Assembly: GCA_001769035.1 (NCBI GenBank)
Contig: MENF01000150.1
Coordinates: 74,848-116,649 of the forward strand
Reading direction: 5' to 3'
DNA from: Bacteroidetes bacterium GWA2_32_17
GTDB lineage: Bacteria; Bacteroidota; Bacteroidia; Bacteroidales; GWA2-32-17
DNA length: 41,802 nt
The notes under the pieces are model-generated. The model made no database searches. It saw nothing but the letters and a program-made list of their open reading frames with translations, and had not been told where the DNA came from. This document shows positions 10,025 through 17,898 of the stretch, piece after piece; position 1 is the stretch's first letter; the number at the start of each line of letters is the position of its first letter. A program made the translations under genes and the position numbers.

Positions 10025-10097
10025 AGCGGGAAACGAGACTCGGACTCGCGACCCTCAGCGTGGAAGGCTGATGCTCTACCAACTGAGCTATTCCCGC
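10025..10097 (-). tRNA. tRNA-Gly (TCC)
   Basis: This is a 73-nt cloverleaf with acceptor GCGGGAA/TTCCCGC and anticodon stem TCAGC/GCTGA around the loop CTTCCAC, giving anticodon TCC. It is third in the Thr-Tyr-Gly-Thr cluster, with a 7-nt gap to the next tRNA. Confidence 0.97.
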
Positions 10098-10104
10098 TGG
10101 TTAG

Positions 10105-10187
10105 TGGAGAGAGCAGGATTCGAACCTACGAAGACGTACGTCAGCAGATTTACAGTCTGCCCCAGTTGGCCACTTTGGTATCTCTCC
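10105..10187 (-). tRNA. tRNA-Tyr (GTA)
   Basis: This is an 83-nt cloverleaf with acceptor GGAGAGA/TCTCTCC, discriminator A, anticodon stem CAGAC/(A)TCTG around TGTAAAT (anticodon GTA), and the long variable arm expected for bacterial tRNA-Tyr. Confidence 0.96.
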
Positions 10188-10206
10188 AGTAAACCACGAT
10201 GTACAG

Positions 10207-10280
10207 AGCCGATGGAGGGATTCGAACCCCCGACCCGCTGATTACAAATCAGCTGCTCTGGCCAACTGAGCTACATCGGC
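10207..10280 (-). tRNA. tRNA-Thr (TGT)
   Basis: This is a 74-nt cloverleaf with a perfect acceptor GCCGATG/CATCGGC and anticodon stem GCTGA/TCAGC around TTTGTAA, giving anticodon TGT. It is the first gene of the tRNA-tuf operon, about 36 nt after the predicted transcription start. Confidence 0.97.
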
Positions 10281-10323
10281 AACTCAAAGAACGTTTTTTT
10301 CTTTTTTTTAAAAAATCAGACCG

Positions 10324-10354
10324 CAAATGTACTAACAATTTTTTAATACACAAA
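10324..10354 (-). promoter_or_regulatory. Promoter of the tRNA-tuf operon
   Basis: On the minus strand a TTTG (-33 type box, 10351-10354) is followed after 19 nt by TACATTTG (10324-10331), matching the known Bacteroidota consensus TTTG-N(19 or so)-TAnnTTTG. Transcription would begin near 10316, just ahead of tRNA-Thr(TGT). Confidence 0.7.
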
Positions 10355-10401
10355 ATTTTTTTTATTTTTTTGTATAGTTTTTGTAGTAAATATGAAAATA
10401 A

Positions 10402-10437
10402 AAAATGCTGACGAAAAATATTTTTCGTCAGCATTTT
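10402..10437 (-). terminator. Terminator of hpf
   Basis: A perfect 36-nt palindrome (18-nt arms; core TGCTGACG/CGTCAGCA) begins 21 nt after the hpf stop in transcription order. On the minus strand it runs into a T-rich tail (10392-10405). It isolates hpf from the tRNA-tuf promoter just downstream. Confidence 0.8.
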
Positions 10438-10458
10438 AATTATAAGACAGTTACAAGA

Positions 10459-10758
10459 TTACTTACTGCTTCTTTTGTCTTTATATTTTTTTAATTGACG
10501 TTGTAAAGCTTCTACTGCTGTATCGGCAGCTTCTTCAAAAGTTTTTGATTGTTTTTTTGCAAACAAGTTATTTCCAGGCACTTCGAGTTTTATTTCGGCT
10601 ATTTTATTTTCATTTGTCTGTGCTTTATCAAGCCTGAGTGTTACTTCTGCTAAAACAATGTTTTGATGACGTGTAATTAGTTTATCCATTCTTTCGTGAA
10701 TAAATGATTCTAAATTTTTGTCAGCATTAAAATGTAAAGTTTGAATTTTTACTTTCAT
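10459..10758 (-). CDS. hpf: Ribosome hibernation promoting factor (short form, HPF/RaiA family)
   Basis: The 99-residue protein fits the short HPF/RaiA family, which binds the decoding region of idle 30S subunits in starvation. The start MKVKIQTLHFNADKNLESFIHERMDKL and the central AEIKLEVPGNNLFAKKQSKTFEEAADTAVEALQRQLKKYK follow the beta-alpha-beta-beta-beta-alpha fold. The C-terminal dimerisation domain of long HPF is absent, and the basic tail KKYKDKRSSK ends the protein. It lies between xerC and the tuf operon, with its own strong terminator. Its start carries a perfect Shine-Dalgarno sequence, unlike its neighbours. Confidence 0.93.
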   Translation of the reverse strand: MKVKIQTLHFNADKNLESFIHERMDKLITRHQNIVLAEVTLRLDKAQTNENKIAEIKLEVPGNNLFAKKQSKTFEEAADTAVEALQRQLKKYKDKRSSK

Positions 10759-10763
10759 AATTT

Positions 10764-10774
10764 TCCTCCTTTTT
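10764..10774 (-). promoter_or_regulatory. Strong Shine-Dalgarno sequence of hpf
   Basis: The minus strand reads AAAAAGGAGGA, with GGAGG ending 6 nt before the hpf ATG. This is a full-strength match to the 16S rRNA 3' end. The starts of rpoB, rplL, rplJ, rplA, nusG, tuf, rpsU, htpG, gltX and both kinases have only A/T-rich leaders, as expected where the ribosome hides its anti-Shine-Dalgarno. Confidence 0.85.
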
Positions 10775-10870
10775 AATTAAAATTGTTTATTATTTATTGT
10801 CATTCAGTTTTTTACAATGAGTTACTATTGTTTGATTATAGTTTTTTTGATTTTTTTATTTTATAATTGT

Positions 10871-11752
10871 TTATGCTCTTGGATGTGTTTTTTTATAAAT
10901 ATTTCTAAGTTTTTCAAACGAATTATGTGTATATACCTGAGTAGCAGCTAAATTTGCATGACCAAGCAGTTCTTTTATTGCATTCAAATCGGCTCCATTA
11001 TTTAACAGGTGTGTAGCAAAAGTGTGTCTTAAAACGTGTGGACTCTTTTTTTCGACTGTAGCAACCATGCCGATATAATGGGTTACAATTCTATACACAA
11101 GTTTTGGATAAAAAGAAAGTCCTTTTTCGGTAACAAACACATTATTAGTTTTTGAATTTACTTTTGCTCTTTCAATAATATATTGTTTTAATTCAATTTT
11201 TAATTGATTACCGAATGGAATTATTCTTTCTTTATTTCTTTTTCCTAATACTTTAATAGAGTTTTCGTAAAAATCGATATCTTCAATTTTTAATGAAATT
11301 AATTCAGATAATCTAATTCCAGTACCATAAAGCAAAGTTATTACTAATTTATTTCGCAATCCAATAAAACCATTACCAAAGTCAATATTTGTTGTTAAAT
11401 TTAACATTTGTTTTTCTTCAATAAATATTGGTAATCTTTTTTTGTTTTTGGGAGGAATTATCTTTTCGGTAGGATTAAACTTTACAATTTTTTCACGAAT
11501 TAAAAATTTATAAAATGTATTTAACGATGAAAGCTTACGGTTTACCGAGCGGGCTTCTATTGAGTTTTCCATTAAACTAACTATCCAGCTTCTTACGTGT
11601 CGGAAGCTTGCGTTTTTTAATTCTATGCGAGCAAAATTTTTAATTAAAAACTCCGAAAATTGACTAATATCATTAAAATAAGCCAAAACAGTATTTGATG
11701 AATACCGTTTTTCATTTTTTATGTAACCAACAAAGTGAGTGATTAAATCCAT
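10871..11752 (-). CDS. xerC: Tyrosine recombinase XerC-like (chromosome dimer resolution)
   Basis: The 293-residue integrase-family recombinase has an N-terminal SAM-like DNA-binding domain (about 1-90) and a catalytic domain with the complete active site: R147 (GTGIRLSEL), K171, H239 and R242 (SPHVLRHTFATH), H265 (LGHANLAATQ) and nucleophile Y274 (VYTH). Length and motifs match housekeeping XerC/XerD, which resolve chromosome dimers at dif with FtsK, rather than a phage integrase; C versus D cannot be decided with certainty. The rpsU-xerC-hpf-tRNA-tuf order supports a core gene. Confidence 0.92.
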   Translation of the reverse strand: MDLITHFVGYIKNEKRYSSNTVLAYFNDISQFSEFLIKNFARIELKNASFRHVRSWIVSLMENSIEARSVNRKLSSLNTFYKFLIREKIVKFNPTEKIIPPKNKKRLPIFIEEKQMLNLTTNIDFGNGFIGLRNKLVITLLYGTGIRLSELISLKIEDIDFYENSIKVLGKRNKERIIPFGNQLKIELKQYIIERAKVNSKTNNVFVTEKGLSFYPKLVYRIVTHYIGMVATVEKKSPHVLRHTFATHLLNNGADLNAIKELLGHANLAATQVYTHNSFEKLRNIYKKTHPRA

Positions 11753-11836
11753 TTATAACGAAGGAGTTTATATACTTATTTAAACGAAAAATAAAATTAA
11801 TAGTTTCGTAAAAATAATAAATCTCCGAAATAAATT

Positions 11837-12031
11837 TTATTTTTCTTCTGTTTGATGAAGTTTCTGAACGTAAATAGCATTTAAAACTTCTTTTCTACGA
11901 CGAATAGACGGTTTTTGAAAAGCTTTTCGTGCACGAAGTTCTTTCATAATACCTGTTTTTTCAAATTTGCGTTTGAATTTTTTTAAAGCCCTGTCAATGT
12001 GTTCGCCTTCTTTTACTGGAATAATAATCAT
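11837..12031 (-). CDS. rpsU: 30S ribosomal protein S21 (bS21)
   Basis: The 64-residue basic protein binds the 30S platform near the 3' end of 16S rRNA. It starts MIIIPVKEGEHIDRALKKFKRKFEKTGIMKELRARKAF, the family N-terminus; an upstream in-frame ATG at 12064 adds 11 residues but overlaps the promoter, so 12031 is chosen. In Bacteroidota bS21 (with bS18 and bS6) is known to occlude the anti-Shine-Dalgarno. In several of them rpsU itself has a strong Shine-Dalgarno for feedback, but here its leader (cttaattaataaaagatat) has none. Confidence 0.95.
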   Translation of the reverse strand: MIIIPVKEGEHIDRALKKFKRKFEKTGIMKELRARKAFQKPSIRRRKEVLNAIYVQKLHQTEEK

Positions 12032-12053
12032 ATATCTTTTATTAATTAAGGTG

Positions 12054-12083
12054 CAAATGTACAAAATATTTTAATTCAGCAAA
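12054..12083 (-). promoter_or_regulatory. Promoter of rpsU
   Basis: On the minus strand TTTG (12080-12083) is followed after 18 nt by TACATTTG (12054-12061), the same -7 box as the tRNA-tuf promoter. A start near 12047 would give a leader of about 16 nt before the chosen rpsU ATG, and it argues against the longer reading frame. Confidence 0.65.
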
Positions 12084-12127
12084 TACAATTTCAAATATTA
12101 TTAATAATATTTTCAGTTATTAATTCA

Positions 12128-12160
12128 AATTAATAAAAAAAGCTCCAAAGGAGCTTTTAA
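12128..12160 (-). terminator. Terminator downstream of the SprB-like gene
   Basis: A 9-10 bp stem (AAAAGCTCC / GGAGCTTTT with loop AAA; centre at 12148) reads on the minus strand into a run of seven T's. It follows the 12179-12375 repeat element and would end the transcript of the large surface-protein gene before rpsU begins. Confidence 0.75.
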
Positions 12161-12178
12161 TATTTTTTGTTATTTATG

Positions 12179-12375
12179 CGAATCAAGGGTTGAATTTTTT
12201 TCGTTCCGTTAGGAACGGCATATTGGTAGAAAAGATAATCATATATAAATCAATAGTTCCGTAGGAACGAAATATTTCAAATATATCATACCTACGCCAT
12301 TTATGTTGGTATGTGTTTTTTATTTCTACCAATATATTGTCCCTACGGGACTTTTAGATTTTAACCCTTAATTCG
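12179..12375. repeat. Nested-palindrome element downstream of the SprB-like gene
   Basis: Outer arms of 16 nt (12179-12194 and 12360-12375, two mismatches; core aatcaagggtt/aaccctta) enclose a second perfect 13-bp inverted repeat (atattggtagaaa at 12220-12232, tttctaccaatat at 12323-12335). They also enclose three small hairpins: 12202-12217 (cgttcc/ggaacg), 12256-12268 (gttcc/ggaac) and 12339-12351 (gtccc/gggac). No open reading frame is present. This layout resembles a MITE or a structured dispersed repeat; related gttccgtaggaac hairpins are, as I recall, common in Bacteroidota intergenic DNA. Confidence 0.75.
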
Positions 12376-12381
12376 TATTAT

Positions 12382-15300
12382 TTACCTTATTATAGATACA
12401 ACACCTGTAATCGGGTCTTTTTCGGGTCCAAGTTTAATAATATAGACATAAGAACCCATTGGCAAATCTTTACCTTTATATATACCGTTCCAGCGTCGGG
12501 TTGCATCGGTGTATTCCATTCCGGTTCCTTTAAATACATATAAAATGTCACCCCAGCGGTTATATATTTCTATCGAAACATCATTATAGCCGGCTATGCC
12601 CAATATTTCGAAATCATCATTTGTACCATCTTTGTTAGGAGTAATAACCGATGGAATTTTTAATTGTATGTCAATTGTAAATGTGTCAGTAATCTGGCAG
12701 GTATTTGCATCTGTAATAGTAATTACATATTCACCAGCTGGCAAATTAGTAACAACAAATGTGCTTGAAGTAGTTATGCTATCATTAAGCCAATGATAAG
12801 TAAAAGGGGAAATTCCACCACTTAAAACTGTAATATTTATATAACCCATATTAGTTGCATCTATTCCTGCAGTATCGGAAATATTCATTGAAGGAGGATT
12901 ATATAAAGTTGCAATTGCAGTAGTATCACAATAAAGTGAGTCGGTAATTGTAACTACATAACTTCCTGATGATAAACCTGTCGCAATTGAGTTAGTCTGA
13001 CCTCCATCCCATAAATAAGTATAAGGAGGATTACCACCATTTACATTTGTTATTTCAGCAGTACCATCAGAACCGTTTCCGCAAATTGGATTTGTTGACG
13101 ATAACGAGAATTGAATTGCAGTTGGCTGGTTTACAGTTGTTTGATTTGTTGCAGTACAATTATTCGCATCGGTAACGGTAACTGTGTAATTTCCTGCAGT
13201 TAAATTTGAAATTGTTGATGTAACTTGTCCACCAGTCCACAAATATGAATATGGACTTGTTCCATACGAAGCATTTACAACCGCCATACCATCATTTGAA
13301 CCAACACAGGAGATATTTTGTGAAGTTATGCTTGATGACAAAGCAGATGAAGGTCCGATAATAGTAATAGTTGTATCATCCCAACAATTATTATTGTCGT
13401 AGATTGTAACACTATAATTACCTGAAGATAAATTATTTACCGTTCCTGTAATTTGACCGCTACTCCAAACATAAGTGAAAGGAGCAGTTCCACCTTGCAT
13501 AAATACTGTAATAGAGCCATTAGAATCACCATAACATAATACATTTGTTAATTGAGTTACCTGAATTGTACCGGCAACAAGGTTATTTACTACGGCAGAA
13601 TAAACTGAACTACAGAAATTTGCATCTGTAACCGTAACTGTATATGTACCTGATGCTAAATTTATAATTGTGTCATTTGTTGAACTTGTTGACCAATTAA
13701 TTGCATAAGGTTGTGTTCCACCATTAATATTTATACTAACAGAACCATTACTTGCATTGCAATTTGCGCTAGTAACATTTCCAATAATTTGCAATTGAGT
13801 AGGAGCATTAATGTGAACTGTATCAACAGTAGAACATCCTTGGAAATCGGTAACTGTAACACTATATGTTCCAGCGCTAAGTCCAGTTGCAGTTTGAGTT
13901 ATTTGTCCGCTAGGAAACCAAGTATAACTATAAGGAGGAGTTCCACCATTAGGATTGGCAATTGCTTCACCGTTTGTACTATTATAACAACTTGCAGAAA
14001 TTGATTCAACAGCATTTAAGACAAGTTGAGTAGGTTGTGTAAAAAACCCATTAAATGTGCTAACACAGTTATTAACATCAGTAACAGTTAAAAATAATGC
14101 TCCCATTGATAAATTATTAAGAGTATTGGAATTTCCTAATGAATTTCCTAACGAATCTTGCCACAAATATAAATAAGGTGATGTTCCACCTAAAACCTGA
14201 ATTGTTAAACTTCCATCATTTCCACCATAACATGATATTTGAGTATTTGATGTCATTGATATTTGCATATTATCTGGTTCGGTTAGTGTAACAGACTGAA
14301 TTGATTCACATCCGTTTGCATCAGTTACCGTAACATTATATGCACCAGCAGCAACATTATAAATTGAATCAGTTACACTTCCATTTGACCAAACAAAGCT
14401 AAAAGGTGCAGTTCCACCTGTTGTTATATAAGCATGTGCAAAACCAGTAGAATCGCTATTGCAAAGGTTATTATTTACAACATCAAAAGCAATTGTTGCT
14501 GCATTAGTATTTGATATATCTCCGGAGAAAACTGATGTGCAACTATTTGAATCGGTAACAGTTACAAAGTAAGTGCCAGAAGGTAATGTGTTAACTGATG
14601 TTGTAGTATTATTTCCTGCTGCTGAATCCCACAAATAAGAGTAAGAAGGTGAACCACCACTTACACTAATTGAAATACTGCCATCGCTCATGCCACAGTT
14701 TGCAGGACTCGAGGTAAATGTTGAAGCAATAGGTGTTGGTTCATAAACAGTTACAGATTGAATTGTAGTACAGGAATTATTATCGGTAACAGTAACAGAA
14801 TAACTGCCTGCACCAACATTAGTTAAATCTTCAAAAGTACTGTTGTTGGTCCAAATATATATAAATGGGAAAGTACCACCGTTTGTAATAAGATTTACAT
14901 TACCTGTTGTACCACCATTACAAAGTACAGAGTCAACAACAAAACTAGTAGATAACAATTGTGGTTCTGTAATGTCAACAGAAGCTACAGAAGTACAACC
15001 ATTAACATCTGTTATTGTAACATAGTGAGTTCCTGCATTTAAACCAGATGCAGTAGGTTGAGAACCACCGGTTGACCAAGTATATTGATAAGGTGAAGTT
15101 CCTCCGATTGCAGAAACAGTTGCGGAACCATTACTTCCACCATTGCAACTAACATTCTGATTAACAGTCATTGTTGGATTTATAGCATCAATTTGTGTAA
15201 TAGTTGCAGAATTTGTTGAAGTACATCCGTGATTATCTGTAACAGTAATTGTATATGTTCCGGCTGATAATCCTGAATTTGTAGGAGTTAAAATTCCATT

Positions 15301-17736
15301 GGACCATAAGTATGTATAAGGTGAAGTTCCACCTGAAACTTGTGCAGTTGCCTGACCGGTAGAAGCACCAAAACAATATACATTTGTAATCGAAGGAATT
15401 GTTAACAAAATTGCAGATGGTTGAATTATTGTTGTATTTGTTACAGCAGTACAACCATTTGCATCTGTAACAGTAACATAGTATGTTCCTGATGGAATGT
15501 TTGTTATAGTAGGAGTAGAGCCACCACCAGTCCATAAATAAGTATAATTTACAGTACCACCTGAAGCAGAAACCGTAATTGAACCGTCGCTTCCGCTATT
15601 ACAACTAACATTTGTAGATGCTGTTATAACAGCAGATAAAGCAGATGGTTGACTTATTACTGTTGACGCAGTTGTTGTACAATTATGAGTATCAGTAACT
15701 GTTACTGAATAAGAACCTGCAGTTAAGCCCGAAGCTGTGGGAGTATTAGCACCATTAGTCCAGTAATAAGTATAACCTGGCGAACCACCTGTAGTGGATA
15801 CTGTTGCAGTTCCATTATTACCTCCGAAGCACGATGGGGTAGTAGTTCCTGTAATTGTTGCAGATAATATAGGGGGTTGTGAAATAATAACAGATGTGTT
15901 TGCCTGGCAGCCCATAGCATCGGTAACAGTAACGCTATATGTATTTGCAGTTACATTTGAAATACTTGTACCATTATTACCATTTGACCACAAATAAGTA
16001 TAGCCAGGCGTTCCACCAGAAGCAGAAATTGTAGCACTACCATTAGAACCGCCAAAACAATTTATATTTGTAGAAGATGTTACTGAAACTGAAGGAGCAC
16101 CAGTATTATTTACAGAAACTGTTGCAATGCTTGAGCAGTTATTTACATCGCGAACTGTTACAGTATAAGAACCAGCAGCAATATTTATAATTGTACTTGT
16201 GCTTCCTCCATTTGACCATGCATAAGTATAACCGGGTGTACCACCGGAAGCCGAAACAGTTGCAGAACCATTAGAATTACCACAAGTTGCATCAACTTTA
16301 CTCGTTGTTAAAGCAATAGCTGCAGGTTGGTTTACAGTTGCAGTTCGAACAATTGTACAACCTTTACTATCAGTAATTGTAACACTGTAAGTTCCAATAC
16401 TTAACCCTGTAGCAGGATTTGAAGTTTGTCCGCTCGGGAACCAGTAATAAGTATAACCAGGCGTACCACCAGAAGGACTCGCAGTAGCGGTTCCATTGCT
16501 ACCACCATTACAGCTTGTGTTTGTGGCAGATGCAGTACCTGCTAAAGCTGCTGAAGGTTGAGTAATTGTAGCAGTTTGAACACTTGAACAGTTATTTGCA
16601 TCACGAACTGTAACGGTATATGTTCCGGCAGATAAGTTAGTAGCTGTTGAGCCAGAGCCACCGCTTGGTGCCCATGTATAAGTATAACCGGGTGTTCCGC
16701 CAGAAGCTGAAACGGTTGCAGAACCAGTTGCTCCGCCGTAACAAGAAACATTTGTTTGACTTGAAATTGATGCAGACAAAGCGGAAGGAGCAGTAATAGT
16801 AATTGAGCCTGTAGTACTACAACTATGCGAGTCGTAAACAGTCACATAATAAGTTATTGCTGCTAAATTAGTTGCAGTTTGAGTATTTTGTCCATTTGAC
16901 CATGAATAAGAATAACCAGGAGTGCCTCCCGAAGGATTAGCAGTAGCCGTTCCGTTATTTGCACCTGCACAAGTAATATTTGTTTTAGAAATACTTACAG
17001 CCGGATTTGGATAAGAATTTACACTAATAGAAGCCGAACCAGTTGTACAACCAGTTGTACTTGTAACAGATACTGTATATGTTCCTGTTGTACTTGCAGT
17101 TATGGTTTGAGAAGTTGCACCTGTTGACCAATGATATGCAGAATAGCCGGTACCAGCATTCAAATTTACACTTCCCCCCTGACAAAAAGATGTTGGACCA
17201 CTTGGGGTTATACTTGGAAAAATAACATCGGGATTAACATAAGTAAAAACTAATTCTACTCTATTTATACAAACACTTGTACCTGTACATAATTGTAAAG
17301 AATTTGTTCCTCCATAAACATAGCCGGGCATACCGCAAGGATAATTATTTGAAGATACAGCAGCCACAGCACAAGGATCAGCATCACACCAACAACCAGT
17401 ATTCGCGTCGTTTACAGTTGGTACAGCATAACCGTTTATTGAACCAGCCATATAACTTCCAGCACAACCTCCTGAATAATAATTTACAGTAACATTTGTT
17501 ACTGTTTTTCCGGCAGGAACTGGGTCAAAAAATGTTTTAGTTAAACAACCAGCAGTTGCTCCACAATAACTAGGATTAGTATTAATGCACCAATAATCGC
17601 CACCACATAATAAACAACCGCCACATGCCATAAAACCTGTATAACTAACAGTTGCAGTAGCAGTTTGGGCAATACTTTGGCAAGAAAAAAACAATGAAAT
17701 TAAAACTGTAACAATTGTAAAATTTAACTTTTTCAT
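12382..17736 (-). CDS. Giant SprB-repeat surface protein with T9SS type-B sorting domain
   Basis: The 1784-residue protein has a signal peptide (about 1-24), then a Cys-rich module (13 cysteines within about residues 25-145). An Ig/PKD-like segment follows (FCQGGSVNLNAG...YHWSTG...GTYTVSVTS, about 180-240), then about 18 SprB-type repeats plus a last degenerate one. Each repeat is about 70-80 residues, running from a Cys (SCxGGxxGSATVSASGGTPGYTYxWS) to a second Cys (AGTYxVTVTDxNGCT). The end (IPSVITPNKDGTNDDFEILGI...IEIYNRWGDILYVF...GSYVYIIKL) is the gliding-motility-associated type-B sorting domain, so T9SS exports it. SprB of Flavobacterium johnsoniae is a motile gliding adhesin, but many SprB-repeat proteins occur in non-gliders, so adhesin is the safer reading. 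It stands alone, with a terminator downstream. Confidence 0.9.
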   Translation of the reverse strand: MKKLNFTIVTVLISLFFSCQSIAQTATATVSYTGFMACGGCLLCGGDYWCINTNPSYCGATAGCLTKTFFDPVPAGKTVTNVTVNYYSGGCAGSYMAGSINGYAVPTVNDANTGCWCDADPCAVAAVSSNNYPCGMPGYVYGGTNSLQLCTGTSVCINRVELVFTYVNPDVIFPSITPSGPTSFCQGGSVNLNAGTGYSAYHWSTGATSQTITASTTGTYTVSVTSTTGCTTGSASISVNSYPNPAVSISKTNITCAGANNGTATANPSGGTPGYSYSWSNGQNTQTATNLAAITYYVTVYDSHSCSTTGSITITAPSALSASISSQTNVSCYGGATGSATVSASGGTPGYTYTWAPSGGSGSTATNLSAGTYTVTVRDANNCSSVQTATITQPSAALAGTASATNTSCNGGSNGTATASPSGGTPGYTYYWFPSGQTSNPATGLSIGTYSVTITDSKGCTIVRTATVNQPAAIALTTSKVDATCGNSNGSATVSASGGTPGYTYAWSNGGSTSTIINIAAGSYTVTVRDVNNCSSIATVSVNNTGAPSVSVTSSTNINCFGGSNGSATISASGGTPGYTYLWSNGNNGTSISNVTANTYSVTVTDAMGCQANTSVIISQPPILSATITGTTTPSCFGGNNGTATVSTTGGSPGYTYYWTNGANTPTASGLTAGSYSVTVTDTHNCTTTASTVISQPSALSAVITASTNVSCNSGSDGSITVSASGGTVNYTYLWTGGGSTPTITNIPSGTYYVTVTDANGCTAVTNTTIIQPSAILLTIPSITNVYCFGASTGQATAQVSGGTSPYTYLWSNGILTPTNSGLSAGTYTITVTDNHGCTSTNSATITQIDAINPTMTVNQNVSCNGGSNGSATVSAIGGTSPYQYTWSTGGSQPTASGLNAGTHYVTITDVNGCTSVASVDITEPQLLSTSFVVDSVLCNGGTTGNVNLITNGGTFPFIYIWTNNSTFEDLTNVGAGSYSVTVTDNNSCTTIQSVTVYEPTPIASTFTSSPANCGMSDGSISISVSGGSPSYSYLWDSAAGNNTTTSVNTLPSGTYFVTVTDSNSCTSVFSGDISNTNAATIAFDVVNNNLCNSDSTGFAHAYITTGGTAPFSFVWSNGSVTDSIYNVAAGAYNVTVTDANGCESIQSVTLTEPDNMQISMTSNTQISCYGGNDGSLTIQVLGGTSPYLYLWQDSLGNSLGNSNTLNNLSMGALFLTVTDVNNCVSTFNGFFTQPTQLVLNAVESISASCYNSTNGEAIANPNGGTPPYSYTWFPSGQITQTATGLSAGTYSVTVTDFQGCSTVDTVHINAPTQLQIIGNVTSANCNASNGSVSININGGTQPYAINWSTSSTNDTIINLASGTYTVTVTDANFCSSVYSAVVNNLVAGTIQVTQLTNVLCYGDSNGSITVFMQGGTAPFTYVWSSGQITGTVNNLSSGNYSVTIYDNNNCWDDTTITIIGPSSALSSSITSQNISCVGSNDGMAVVNASYGTSPYSYLWTGGQVTSTISNLTAGNYTVTVTDANNCTATNQTTVNQPTAIQFSLSSTNPICGNGSDGTAEITNVNGGNPPYTYLWDGGQTNSIATGLSSGSYVVTITDSLYCDTTAIATLYNPPSMNISDTAGIDATNMGYINITVLSGGISPFTYHWLNDSITTSSTFVVTNLPAGEYVITITDANTCQITDTFTIDIQLKIPSVITPNKDGTNDDFEILGIAGYNDVSIEIYNRWGDILYVFKGTGMEYTDATRRWNGIYKGKDLPMGSYVYIIKLGPEKDPITGVVSIIR

Positions 17737-17898
17737 ATTTTTTAATTGTTTAATTATAGTTTATATAAGACAGTTAATTATTTATTTTGGTTGCCTAAAA
17801 TTTATACAAAAATAAAAAAAAATACAAATTAAAAATAATATTTAATAATTTACTTATACGCTATTCAAATAAAAATGTTTCATAAATTTAATAACAGC

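Noticed and set aside
13711-17492. Opposite-strand frames within the SprB-like gene
   Set aside because: They arise from the biased repeated codons of the real gene and have no independent support.
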